A stretch of 64,000 nt of DNA. Source: Streptomyces globisporus. GTDB taxonomy: Bacteria; Actinomycetota; Actinomycetes; Streptomycetales; Streptomycetaceae. Positions 44,059 to 52,391 of the stretch are shown piece after piece. The DNA lies in assembly GCA_014649555.1 (NCBI GenBank), contig BMTG01000008.1:1-64000 (forward strand), in the 5' to 3' direction. The notes under the pieces are model-generated. The model was not told where the DNA came from and did no database searches. It saw only the letters and a program-made list of their open reading frames with translations. The position numbers were made by a program, and so were the translations under genes. Position 1 is the first letter of the stretch. Every line of letters begins with the position of its first letter.

Positions 44059-44274
44059 ATGGCATCTCTACCGACCCCTCCAGCACAGCCGGACGACGAC
44101 ACCGACGCGTATGTCGGCCTCGCCTCCGACGCCGCCGACCGGCAGGCCAGAAGCCGTGGCTGGGACACGGTCCGGGCTGTTCCCCCGGGCACGTTCCTGA
44201 CCATGGAGTTCCGCCACGGCCGCATCAACTTCCAGGTCGAGGACGGCACCGTGACACGCTGCTGGGTGGGCTGA
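44059..44274 (+). CDS. I78-like small protein (peptidase-inhibitor fold)
   Basis: A 71-residue protein without a signal peptide. The pattern AYVGLASDAADRQARSRGW, then RAVPPGTFLTMEFRHGRIN, then VEDGTVTRCWVG follows the I78 inhibitor family: a helix with Y-x-G, a T-x-D/E strand, R-x-N and a closing C. Members inhibit serine proteases or are of unknown role. An upstream perfect palindrome CTTGTGACACAAG (43959-43971) may be an operator. A terminator follows at 44288. Confidence 0.75.
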   Translation: MASLPTPPAQPDDDTDAYVGLASDAADRQARSRGWDTVRAVPPGTFLTMEFRHGRINFQVEDGTVTRCWVG

Positions 44275-44287
44275 ACCGCTCGCCCCG

Positions 44288-44329
44288 CAACGTCGAAGGC
44301 CCCGACCACGGTCGGGGCCTTCGACGTTG
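44288..44329. terminator. bidirectional terminator
   Basis: CAACGTCGAAGGCCCCGAC (44288-44306) pairs perfectly with 44311-44329 across a CACG loop. It lies 13 bases after one stop and 13 bases from the stop of the convergent PAP2 gene. Confidence 0.88.
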
Positions 44330-44342
44330 CCACGGGCTCGTG

Positions 44343-45359
44343 TCAGCCGCCGGTCATCGGGCGGGCCGGGCTGCCCGCGCGCGGGCCCCGCTCGGTGTGC
44401 GGCGGCGGGCGGCGGACGCCCGCCGGGGCCACCGGCATGGAGCCCGGGCGCGCGGGGTGCCCGCCGTGGGCCCGCGCCCTGGTGGCCGCCGCCGGATGCC
44501 CGGCGGGAAGCACCGGTTCGGCCGGGGCCGTCACGGCCTCGGCGGTCAGGCCGTCGGTGGCCATCGACTGCGGCAGCAGCACCGGCTGCGGCCCGGCATC
44601 GGCCACGGGTGCCGGACGGGCCCGGCCGCGACGCTCCCGCCACCGCTCGCGCATCGCGAAGATCCACTCCTCGGTCCGGGCGATCAGCGGCTCGAACCAC
44701 GGCAGCGCCAGCAGGATGAGCAGCCCGGCCGCCCATCCCAGCAGGACATCGCTGAGCCAGTGCGTACCGATGTAGACGGTGGTGAGGCCGACCCCCAGCG
44801 AGACCGTCGCGGAGACCGCCGACAGATAGCGCCTGGCCCGTGGAGTGGTGGCCAGATAGGCGAGGATTCCCCAGGTCACGACGGCGTTGGCGGTGTGCCC
44901 GGAGGGAAATATATCGCCGCCGGCGAACATCTCGGCCGAGCCGATCTGCGTCGCGTAGTGCGGGCCCAGCCGCCCGAGCCCCAGCTTGACCGCGCCCACC
45001 GTCACATTGAGCAGCAGCAGGGACGTGCCGAGGACCAGCAGCGGCCGGAGCGTGTGCTGACGCCAGGAGCGCCAGCCCAGCCAGCAGGCGACCATCACCG
45101 CCGTGGGGCCGCGCTGGCCGAGCACGACGTAGTAGTCCAGGAAGGGGTGCAGCTCGGGCCACTGCTGGTAGGGCCGGAACAGCATGACCTTCCAGTCCAG
45201 GGCCACGAGCCAGGACGTGATCAGCACCGCCCAGACGATGGCGAGATAGAACGCCAACGTCCCGCCGAAGAGGGCGATGCGGTGACGGCTCATCCGCGGT
45301 GCCTCTATCTTCGGCGGTTCCGGCTCCCGGTCCAGCCGGGCAAAGATGTCGGTACGCAC
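44343..45359 (-). CDS. PAP2-family membrane phosphatase
   Basis: A 338-residue integral membrane protein with six hydrophobic segments between residues 30 and 230, and a Pro/Ala/Arg-rich cytosolic tail of about 90 residues. Phosphatase motif 2 is FPSGHTANAVV and motif 3 is YIGTHWLSDVLLGW. Motif 1 is a variant, KLGLGRLGPHY, rather than K-x6-R-P, and the Arg usually before motif 3 is Thr (TTVYIG). The family dephosphorylates phosphatidic acid or undecaprenyl pyrophosphate. GTG 45359 (MRTDIFARLD) has no ribosome site; TAACGT lies just upstream, so it may be leaderless. The open frame continues to 45494, without support. Confidence 0.83.
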   Translation of the reverse strand: MRTDIFARLDREPEPPKIEAPRMSRHRIALFGGTLAFYLAIVWAVLITSWLVALDWKVMLFRPYQQWPELHPFLDYYVVLGQRGPTAVMVACWLGWRSWRQHTLRPLLVLGTSLLLLNVTVGAVKLGLGRLGPHYATQIGSAEMFAGGDIFPSGHTANAVVTWGILAYLATTPRARRYLSAVSATVSLGVGLTTVYIGTHWLSDVLLGWAAGLLILLALPWFEPLIARTEEWIFAMRERWRERRGRARPAPVADAGPQPVLLPQSMATDGLTAEAVTAPAEPVLPAGHPAAATRARAHGGHPARPGSMPVAPAGVRRPPPHTERGPRAGSPARPMTGG

Positions 45360-45857
45360 CCAATCGACGTTACAGCGAGTGAGTGTGTGAGCAGGCCAAT
45401 CCGGCCGCTTTGTGATGACGATGTGATGTGGACTTTGTCTCGGGACGACGTCTTTTCCGAGCGCCGGGAAGAATCCTCGTGATCTTGGCCCCAATAGCGT
45501 GCGGGTTCCGTTCGTAAACGTGTTTGATCTCTCGGAAAATGCCGCGCACCGGAATCAGCGGTATTCGATCCCGCCATTCGGGGGAGGCGCGCGCCGCCCC
45601 GCCGTCTCCGCGCCGGCCGTCCGCAGCCCCGCCGCGACGGGGCTGCCGGGCCCTCCGGAGGGCCCCCACGACCGGGCCCGGCATGGCGTACGCCACACTG
45701 TGCGACGGACCGGGGTATGACGTGGACCACGTGTGACCACCCCGAACTCGCGTACGCTGGCGAATCACTCGCCCGTCGATGCCGGGCCCGAGGGACGCAC
45801 ACCCCACACGTCACCGTCGGTCCGCCGAGCGCGAGGGACTCATCGGGAGGTACGTAG
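45360..45857. other. intergenic region between PAP2 and MFS genes
   Basis: About 500 bases between divergent genes. GGGCCCTCCGGAGGGCCC (45648-45665) is a perfect palindrome. GGGAGG at 45845-45850 is the ribosome site of the exporter. ACGTTA at 45367-45372 could be a -10 (minus strand) for the PAP2 gene. I see no supported small gene. Confidence 0.4.
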
Positions 45858-47552
45858 ATGTCCGGGACGACCACGGCCGGGGTCCGGCTGCGCAAAGCCG
45901 CCGACGACGTCAACCGCTGGGTCGTCCTCGTCGTCCTCTGTCTCAGTCTTCTGGTCGTCGCCCTCGACGCGACCGTGCTCCACGTCGCGGTTCCGTCCCT
46001 CACCGAGGACCTGCGCCCGAGCGGTACGGCCCTCCTGTGGATCGTCGACGCGTACCCCCTCGTCTGCGCCTCGCTGCTCATCCTCTTCGGCACGCTGGGT
46101 GACCGGATCGGCAGACGACGTGTGCTCCTGATCGGTTACGCGCTGTTCGGCCTGGCCTCCCTGCTCGCCGCGACGGCCGACACCTCCGGCGTCCTGATAG
46201 CCGCCCGGGCCCTTCTCGGTGTCGGCGGCGCGATGATCATGCCCGCCACGCTGTCGATCCTGCGCCAGGTCTTTCCCGACCGCCGGGAGCGGGCGCTCGC
46301 CATCGGCGTGTGGACCGCGGTCGCCGCGGTCGGCGCCGCCACCGGTCCGGTCGTCGGCGGCTTCCTGGTCGAGCACTTCTGGTGGGGCTCGGTCTTTCTG
46401 ATCAACATCCCGCTGATGGCCGTGATCCTGCCGCTCGGCCGCTGGCTGCTGCCCGAATCGCGCGGCGGCGACGACGGCCCGTGGGACGTGCTGGGTGCGC
46501 TGATGGCCGCGGCCGGGGTGCTCGGTGTGGTCCTGGGCGTCAAGCGCCTGGGCGGCGGCGCGGGGCTCCTGGATCCGGTCGCGCTCGGCCCGCCGGCCTT
46601 CGGTCTCGCTCTCCTGATCCTCTTCGTCCGGCGGCAGAAGCGCCGCAGGCATCCGCTGATCGACGTCGCGATGTTCGCCCGCCCCGCCTTCTCCACGGCC
46701 GTCGGCTGCATCGTGCTGGCCATGCTGGCGCTGGTCGGCCTTCAACTGATCGCCGTCCAGTACCTCCAGCTGGTGCTGGGGCTCACCCCGCTGGAGACCG
46801 GGCTGCGCCTGTTGCCGCTGACCTTCGCGGCGATGGCCGCGGGCGCCACCGGCTCGTACACCCTGCGCCGATTCGGCCCCCGGCGCATGGTCGGCTGGGG
46901 CTTCGTCCTCACCGCGTCCTCGGTCCTGGTGCTCACCGCGATGGGCCAGCACGACCGGCCCGCCCTGCTGACCGTCGCGTTCGTCCTGCTCGGCTTCGGA
47001 CTGCAGACCACGCTCTTCGGCGCGTACGAGTCGATGCTCAGCGACGCCCCGCCGGAGCGGGCGGGCGGCGCGGCGGCGATCGGCGAGACCTCCTACCAGC
47101 TGGGCGCGGGCCTCGGTATCGCCCTGCTCGGCAGCGTCATGAACGCCGCCTACGCCCCCGGCCTCGCCTCCCTCGGCGACAAGGGCGTCCCCGCCCGCGC
47201 CGGGGCCGAGGCCTCCCACTCGCTGGGCGAGGCCTACCAGGTCGCCGCGCAGCTCGGCGGCCCGATGGGCGACCTGCTGCGCTCCACGGCCCGGCACGCC
47301 TTCATCGACGGACTCCACATCACGCTCTTCGTCAGCGCCGGGCTCCTGCTGCTCGGGGCGCTGGCCGCGCTGCGCCTGCCGAAGGTCATGGACTGCCCGC
47401 CGCAGGAACCCTGCCGCCGGAGCGCAGCCGAGCCGGCCGACGTCGCCGAGGCCGTCCGTCCGGCCGCGCGGAACCGCCGGGTCCCGCGCCCGATGGTGCC
47501 CGCGCGCCGCGAACCGGCCGAGGCGGCCGGCTCTGGACGAGCGGCACACTGA
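45858..47552 (+). CDS. MFS multidrug exporter, DHA2 (14-TMS) family
   Basis: A 564-residue drug:proton antiporter with about 14 membrane helices. Motif A is GTLGDRIGRRRVLLIGYALFG, the antiporter motif C-like segment is GAATGPVVGGFLVEHFWWGSVFLINIP, and LDATVLHVAVPSL in helix 1 is motif D1 of the DHA2 branch. The Arg/Pro-rich C-terminus (about 515-564) is cytosolic. GGGAGGT eight bases upstream supports the ATG. No TetR or MarR gene is adjacent. The substrate is unknown; relatives expel antibiotics and quaternary ammonium dyes. Confidence 0.9.
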   Translation: MSGTTTAGVRLRKAADDVNRWVVLVVLCLSLLVVALDATVLHVAVPSLTEDLRPSGTALLWIVDAYPLVCASLLILFGTLGDRIGRRRVLLIGYALFGLASLLAATADTSGVLIAARALLGVGGAMIMPATLSILRQVFPDRRERALAIGVWTAVAAVGAATGPVVGGFLVEHFWWGSVFLINIPLMAVILPLGRWLLPESRGGDDGPWDVLGALMAAAGVLGVVLGVKRLGGGAGLLDPVALGPPAFGLALLILFVRRQKRRRHPLIDVAMFARPAFSTAVGCIVLAMLALVGLQLIAVQYLQLVLGLTPLETGLRLLPLTFAAMAAGATGSYTLRRFGPRRMVGWGFVLTASSVLVLTAMGQHDRPALLTVAFVLLGFGLQTTLFGAYESMLSDAPPERAGGAAAIGETSYQLGAGLGIALLGSVMNAAYAPGLASLGDKGVPARAGAEASHSLGEAYQVAAQLGGPMGDLLRSTARHAFIDGLHITLFVSAGLLLLGALAALRLPKVMDCPPQEPCRRSAAEPADVAEAVRPAARNRRVPRPMVPARREPAEAAGSGRAAH

Positions 47553-47654
47553 CCCGTAACGTCAGCACGACGCCCTGACTACCACTGCTAGTTTTCGGAG
47601 GGCGGGCGTCTCCCGGTCCCTCCGAGCACCGTGCGAGCCGCCGGAGGCACCCTC

Positions 47655-48875
47655 ATGTCCAGCACCGAGTCCGCGAAGCCGTCGAAGCTCCCGCCGTTCG
47701 ACGCCGCCGATCCCCTCGGTATCGACGACCTGCTCGGCCCGGACGACCTCGCGATCCGCGACACCGTCCGCACCTGGGCCACCGACCGCGTCCTGCCGCA
47801 CATCGCCGAGTGGTACGAGAAGGGCGAGCTGCCCGGCATCCGGGAGCTGGCTCGCGAGCTCGGCGCCCTGGGCGCGCTCGGCATGTCGCTGGACGGCTAC
47901 GGCTGCGCCGGGGCGAGCGCCGTCCAGTACGGGCTGGCCTGCCTGGAGCTGGAGGCCGCCGACTCCGGGATCCGCTCGCTCGTCTCCGTACAGGGATCGC
48001 TCGCCATGTACGCGATCCACCGCTTCGGCTCCGAGGAGCAGAAGCAGCGGTGGCTGCCCGGCATGGCGTCCGGCGAGATCATCGGCTGCTTCGGCCTGAC
48101 CGAGCCCGACCACGGCTCGGACCCGGCCGGGATGCGGACGTACGCCAAGCGCGACGGGGCGGACTGGATCCTCACCGGCCGCAAGATGTGGATCACCAAC
48201 GGATCGGTCGCCGGGGTCGCCGTCGTCTGGGCGCAGACCGACGAGGGCGAGGACGGCCGGGGCATCCGGGGCTTCGTCGTGCCGACCGACGCCCCCGGCC
48301 TCGAAGCGCCGGAGATCCACCACAAGTGGTCGCTGCGCGCCTCGGTCACCAGCGAGCTGGTCATGGACGAGGTCCGGCTGCCGGCCGACGCGGTGCTGCC
48401 GGACGCGAAGGGGCTGCGCGGCCCGCTCAGCTGTCTGAGCCATGCGCGCTACGGCATCGTCTGGGGGTCCATGGGCGCGGCCCGGGCCAGCTTCGAGTCG
48501 GCCCTCGACTACGCGAGGAGCCGGGAGCAGTTCGGCCGCCCGATCGGCGGTTTCCAGCTCACCCAGGCCAAGCTGGCGGACATGGCCCTGGAGCTGCACA
48601 AGGGCATCCTGCTCGCCCACCACCTGGGCCGCCGGATGGACGCGGGCGGGCTCCGGCCGGAGCAGGTCAGTTTCGGCAAGCTCAACAACGTGCGGGAGGC
48701 GATCGAGATCTGCCGGACCTCGCGCACGATCCTCGGGGCCAACGGAATCTCGCTGGAGTACCCGGTGATGCGGCACGCGACGAACCTGGAGTCGGTGCTC
48801 ACCTACGAGGGAACTGTGGAGATGCACCAGCTGGTACTGGGCAAGGCGCTCACCGGTCTCGACGCCTTCCGGTGA
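47655..48875 (+). CDS. acyl-CoA dehydrogenase, glutaryl-CoA-dehydrogenase-like
   Basis: A 406-residue flavoprotein. FAD-binding FGLTEPDHGSDPAGM and WITNGSVAG are clear, and the catalytic Glu lies in LTYEGTVEMHQLVLGKALTG near the C-terminus, the position used by glutaryl-CoA dehydrogenase and short-chain enzymes. SLMSVQGSLAMYAIHRFGSEEQKQRWLP-type residues also match the glutaryl-CoA group. It would act in lysine/tryptophan breakdown (glutaryl-CoA to crotonyl-CoA). The ATG at 47655 follows GGAGGC; an upstream start at 47631 is less likely. Confidence 0.87.
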   Translation: MSSTESAKPSKLPPFDAADPLGIDDLLGPDDLAIRDTVRTWATDRVLPHIAEWYEKGELPGIRELARELGALGALGMSLDGYGCAGASAVQYGLACLELEAADSGIRSLVSVQGSLAMYAIHRFGSEEQKQRWLPGMASGEIIGCFGLTEPDHGSDPAGMRTYAKRDGADWILTGRKMWITNGSVAGVAVVWAQTDEGEDGRGIRGFVVPTDAPGLEAPEIHHKWSLRASVTSELVMDEVRLPADAVLPDAKGLRGPLSCLSHARYGIVWGSMGAARASFESALDYARSREQFGRPIGGFQLTQAKLADMALELHKGILLAHHLGRRMDAGGLRPEQVSFGKLNNVREAIEICRTSRTILGANGISLEYPVMRHATNLESVLTYEGTVEMHQLVLGKALTGLDAFR

Positions 48876-48942
48876 CGGAGGTGCGCCGTGACGCACACGC
48901 CGACCGGCGGCGTTGACCGGAACTTTCCGGCGAGCGCCCTGC

Positions 48943-49389
48943 TCAGCTCTGGTTGAAGAAGCCGTCGGCCTTCCGGCCGGCGGCTTCGCCCGCCACCACC
49001 TGGGTGTCGGCGGGGGAGAGCAGGAAGACCCGGGTGGCCACCCGGTCGATCGAGCCGCGCAGGCCGAAGATCAGCCCGGCGGCGAAGTCCACCACGCGCT
49101 TGGCGTCAGCGGGGTCCATGGCCGTGAGGTTGACGATCACCGGGACGCCGTCCCGGAACAGCTCGCCGATGGCCCGGGCGTCCCGGAAGCTGTCCGGGGT
49201 CACCGTCGCGATCCGGCGGTCCTGCTCCTCGGCCGCCTCGGCGGCCACCTGCACCCGCGGGTCGGTGGCCCAGGCCGCCTGGTGGCCCGTGCCGGTCTCC
49301 GCGCCCTCGTTGTATTCGTCCTCGTAGTACCGCTCGTCGTTGTTCTCCACGAGGCCCAGCCAGGCACTCGCCTTGCGCACCGATCCCAT
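48943..49389 (-). CDS. sflA: SepF-like protein (SflA type)
   Basis: A 148-residue protein with a short amphipathic N-terminus ([14 protein letters not shown]), an acidic linker ([10 protein letters not shown]) and the SepF/DUF552 domain at about 58-140: [48 protein letters not shown]. Streptomyces has a true SepF in the division cluster plus paralogues SflA and SflB, which restrain ectopic Z-ring formation; this locus matches the position I recall for sflA (SCO1749). Membrane targeting by the first helix is expected. GAGGAGG precedes the ATG. Confidence 0.85.
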   Translation of the reverse strand: MGSVRKASAWLGLVENNDERYYEDEYNEGAETGTGHQAAWATDPRVQVAAEAAEEQDRRIATVTPDSFRDARAIGELFRDGVPVIVNLTAMDPADAKRVVDFAAGLIFGLRGSIDRVATRVFLLSPADTQVVAGEAAGRKADGFFNQS

Positions 49390-49698
49390 GGACGCCTCCT
49401 CTCACCGCGGTTCTGTGGCGTTCCGCATCTCTTTGGTATCCCTATGGTCGTCCATGATGCGGATAGCGCGCCAAGTAGATAGTCGGCTCGCAGGCGATTC
49501 GTGACGCTACTGGTGCAGAGGATGTGGCGATTCGTCAGGGTTCGTCCCGCATAAGGGGGGTTGCGAAAAGAAAATATGATGCGTCGAGCCGTACGGGTGA
49601 TCCTGCCGACGGACGGGTGAACGGATGGCTGGATACGATGCACGACGCCCCGGTGCGCGAGCGTCGCGCACCGGCTGAACGGCTCCCGGGGGATCGTC
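49390..49698. other. intergenic region between sflA and DUF5685 gene
   Basis: About 309 bases between divergent genes. TATGAT at 49575-49580 in an A/T-rich patch (GAAAAGAAAATATGAT) is a good -10 for the DUF5685 gene, but no matching -35 is visible. GGGGGAT before the GTG is the likely ribosome site. Nothing else is supported. Confidence 0.4.
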
Positions 49699-50913
49699 GT
49701 GTTCGGAATCGTCAGGCCCTGCACCCACCGCCTCTCCGAAGGCCTCAGAGTCGAGTGGATGGCCCATCTCTGCGGTCTCTGCCTGGCCCTGAGGGCGGAT
49801 CACGGACAGTTCGCCCGTATCGTGACGAACTATGACGGCCTCATCGTCTCGGTCCTGACGGAGGCTCAGACGGGCCTCGCCGTCGGCGGACGGCGCACCG
49901 CGGGCCCCTGCCCGCTGCGGGCCATGCGCACCGCGCCGGTCGCCCAGGGCGAAGGGGCCAGGCTCGCCGCCGCCGTCTCGCTCGTCCTCGCCTCGGCCAA
50001 GGTGCGCGACCACGTCGCCGACCGGGACGGGCTGTTGGCCCGCCGCCCGGTCGCCGCCGCCGCACGCCGGGTCGCCGCCGGATGGGACCGGGCGGGTGCG
50101 CGGACCGGGGCGGCCCTCGGTTTCGACACCGCGATCCTGGTCGACGCGGTCGACCGGCAGACCGGCATCGAGACACTCGCCGGGCCCGGCACCCCGCTGC
50201 TGACGGTCACCGAACCCACCGAGACCGCCACCGCCGCCGCCTTCGCCCACACCGCCCACCTCGCCGGGAAGCCGCAGAACGCCGCGCCCCTCGCGGAGGC
50301 CGGCCGGCTCTTCGGGCGGCTCGCCCATCTGCTGGACGCGGTCGAGGACCAGGAGGCGGACGCCGCGTCGGGCGCCTGGAACCCGCTGACGGCCACCGGC
50401 ACCCCGCTCGCCGAGGCGCGCCGGCTCTGCGACGACGCGCTGCACGGCGTGCGGCTCGCCCTGCGCGAGGTGGAGTTCACCGACGGCAAGCTCGTCCACG
50501 TCCTGCTCGCCCATGAACTCCGGCGCTCGGTCGACCGGGCGTTCGGCACCTCCTCCTGCTCGCACCAGGAGGGTCAGGGGCCGTTGACCCCGGACGGCTC
50601 CTTCGGGCCCCCGCCCGGCAATCCGTACGGTGCGCCGCCCGGCAGCCCGTACGCCCCCGGCGGTCCCGGATCGCCGCCGCCTCCGCCGCGGCCGCCCCGC
50701 GACCGGCGTGGGCTGATCGCCGGCTGTCTGGTCTGGGCCGGGCTCGCCTGCACCTGCCAGATGTGCTGCGGGAGCTTCGAGGACCCCTGGAGCAGGGAGC
50801 AGCGGCAGTCGCCGTGCCAGAGCTGCGGCGACTGCTGCGAGGCGTGCAACTGCTGCGGTCAGTGCGGCGAGGGCTGCTGCTGTTGCGGCGATTCCTGCGG
50901 CTGCGACTGCTGA
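49699..50913 (+). CDS. DUF5685 protein with Cys-rich tail
   Basis: A 404-residue protein. The N-terminus MFGIVRPCTHRLSEGLRVEW, the CGLC motif near residue 25 and QFARIVTNYDGLIVSVL match DUF5685. Related firmicute proteins share the same CGLC and N-Y/S-D core, suggesting a metal or Fe-S centre. The middle is all-helical. After a Pro/Gly-rich linker (about 295-335) comes a hydrophobic segment (GLIAGCLVWAGLACTC) and a tail in which about 20 of the last 65 residues are Cys, often in CC or CxxC pairs. Function is unknown. The GTG at 49699 aligns with the family start. Confidence 0.85.
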   Translation: MFGIVRPCTHRLSEGLRVEWMAHLCGLCLALRADHGQFARIVTNYDGLIVSVLTEAQTGLAVGGRRTAGPCPLRAMRTAPVAQGEGARLAAAVSLVLASAKVRDHVADRDGLLARRPVAAAARRVAAGWDRAGARTGAALGFDTAILVDAVDRQTGIETLAGPGTPLLTVTEPTETATAAAFAHTAHLAGKPQNAAPLAEAGRLFGRLAHLLDAVEDQEADAASGAWNPLTATGTPLAEARRLCDDALHGVRLALREVEFTDGKLVHVLLAHELRRSVDRAFGTSSCSHQEGQGPLTPDGSFGPPPGNPYGAPPGSPYAPGGPGSPPPPPRPPRDRRGLIAGCLVWAGLACTCQMCCGSFEDPWSREQRQSPCQSCGDCCEACNCCGQCGEGCCCCGDSCGCDC

Positions 50914-50947
50914 GGCCTGCCTGCCTCCCCGCCTCGCTGACGCCGGG

Positions 50948-51886
50948 TCATTTCAGCTCGGGCGGGGAGATCTCGGAGGTGTCGATCGCGGACTCGGCGG
51001 TGCCCCACTTCTTCAGGATGCGGTCGTAGGTCCCGTCCTCCTTGAGCCGGTTGACAGCGGCCTGGAAAGCGGGGGTCAGCGGGCTGCCCTTCTTGAAGGC
51101 GAAGCCGACGTCGAGCCGCTTGAACTCGTTGAGGAAGCGCAGCCCCTCCTGCTGGGTCACCGCGTAGCGCAGCCCGTTGATGGTCGACATCACCACGTCG
51201 GAGCGGTTCTGCTGGAGCGAGATCCAGACCGCCGCCTGGTCGGCGTAGGTCTTGACCTTGTACGGCTTCTTTCCCGCCTCCGCGCACCGGGGCAGATTCT
51301 CCTGGAGCGTCACCTCGAAGGTGGTGCCCGCCCCGGTCGCCACGTCCAGGCCGCAGAGCTGGACGAGGTCGTCGACCTTCTTCAGCTCGCTGTCCTCGCG
51401 GACCGCGAAGCCCTGGCCGTCGTTGATGTAGGTCACGAAGTCGATGGTCCTGCGGCGTTCGTCGGTGACGCCGAAGTTCCCCGTGCCCAGGTCGTACTTC
51501 CCGCTGCCGAGCGCCGGAAGGATCGCCTCGAAGGACGCCACTTCGCGCGTCAGCTTCAGACCCAGTACCCGGGCCACCGCATCCGCGAAGTCGATGTCGG
51601 CGCCGGCCACCGTGGAGCCGTCCTCCTCGTGGAACGCGCCGGGCGGCGCGCCGACGGACGAGGCGATCCGCAGCGTGCCCGCCTCCCGCACCCCGGCGGG
51701 CAGCAGCTTCGCGGCGGCCTCGTCCTTGCGGACCTTCGAGACGACGTCGGTCGTCGGGGTCTTCCCCTTGGCGGCGGCCCGGCCGGACCCGCCGCCCGCC
51801 GCGTCCGTGGGCTCCGCGCATCCGGCGAGCGTCAGGGCGGTCACGGTGAACAGGGCGAACAGGGCGGTATGCCGGGATCGGGACAT
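50948..51886 (-). CDS. amino-acid-type ABC transporter substrate-binding lipoprotein
   Basis: A 312-residue secreted lipoprotein: signal peptide with lipobox LAGC (Cys23), a short linker, then the SBP_bac_3 fold (REAGTLRIASSVGAPPGAF; ADIDFADAVARVLGLK; YDLGTGNFGVTDERRRTIDFVTY; AAVNRLKEDGTYDRILKKWG). This family binds polar amino acids. Its C-terminus (TSEISPPELK) resembles that of the second binding protein at 56890-57864, so the two are paralogues. GGAGAAG precedes the ATG. It is divergent from the permease operon and probably feeds the same permeases. Confidence 0.88.
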   Translation of the reverse strand: MSRSRHTALFALFTVTALTLAGCAEPTDAAGGGSGRAAAKGKTPTTDVVSKVRKDEAAAKLLPAGVREAGTLRIASSVGAPPGAFHEEDGSTVAGADIDFADAVARVLGLKLTREVASFEAILPALGSGKYDLGTGNFGVTDERRRTIDFVTYINDGQGFAVREDSELKKVDDLVQLCGLDVATGAGTTFEVTLQENLPRCAEAGKKPYKVKTYADQAAVWISLQQNRSDVVMSTINGLRYAVTQQEGLRFLNEFKRLDVGFAFKKGSPLTPAFQAAVNRLKEDGTYDRILKKWGTAESAIDTSEISPPELK

Positions 51887-52155
51887 GGGGGTGCTTCTCC
51901 GGGTTCGTCGGGGGATGCCGACCGCCCCCGGGCCGCGGCGGCACGGAGCCGGGCGGCACGGGGGGACGGCGAAAGTCTTCAGCGGTGCGGAAGAGCGTTC
52001 AGCAAGGCGAGGGGAGGGTGGAGCGGTGTGGCGGAGGTGAAGGTGAAGTCACGCGGGGAACGGGGCTCGAACGCCGGAAAGAGGGGCGTGAGCAGGGAAA
52101 ACCGGACAGCAGAGGGTCAGCTCAACAGGAAGAGGACCACACGCGACCGAAGTCG

Positions 52156-52314
52156 ATGTGGGAGCGGGTGACCAGCCACTGCTGCGGATGCATGGGCCAA
52201 GTGGAACAGGCATCCGAGTGCGCGTCAACCGAGGTGAGATCTACGGCTCACAGTGTGGACAGGCTTGACAACTCCCCGCACACGCCGCTTATCTCGGAGC
52301 AGGACCGGCGCTGA
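52156..52314 (+). CDS. possible short Cys-rich peptide upstream of ABC operon
   Basis: A 52-codon frame from ATG 52156 (or GTG 52168, three bases after GGGAG) begins MWERVTSHCCGCMGQVEQ and contains three nearly adjacent Cys codons plus one later Cys. It ends in the loop of the GGACCGG/CCGGTCC stem, 78 bases before the permease. Short Cys-rich leader peptides sense cysteine in mycobacteria, so a leader role is possible. Against it, a better promoter lies inside the frame. Coding status is uncertain. Confidence 0.3.
   Translation: MWERVTSHCCGCMGQVEQASECASTEVRSTAHSVDRLDNSPHTPLISEQDRR
52265..52294 (+). promoter_or_regulatory. candidate promoter of permease operon
   Basis: A perfect -35 TTGACA (52265-52270), an 18-bp spacer and TTATCT (52289-52294). 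The start would be near 52301, about 90 bases before the first permease gene. The -10 is imperfect. Confidence 0.45.
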
Positions 52315-52391
52315 GGGGCCCGGTCCACGTGTGGTTCTTCCGGTGTGAAGGCACGCCCCGTGTTCGATCTGAGCATCCACGGAGCTCCCGC

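Larger units (their letters stand above)
51887..52391. other. divergent intergenic region of the ABC/monooxygenase locus
   Basis: About 500 bases separate the binding-protein gene from the permease operon. It holds a possible Cys-rich short frame (52156-52314), a candidate promoter (52265-52294), a GTGAG/CTCAC dyad (52234-52251), a GGACCGG/CCGGTCC stem (52302-52326) and CCACGTGTGG at 52325-52334. No SAM-type riboswitch core is recognisable. Confidence 0.5.

Noticed and set aside
45360..45494. Extending the PAP2 gene to an ATG at 45494
   Set aside because: The added 45 residues are unconserved in character, and the membrane protein has its expected N-terminus from the GTG at 45359.
51887..52391. 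SAM or cobalamin riboswitch upstream of the transporter
   Set aside because: No conserved riboswitch core could be matched; only short dyads are present.
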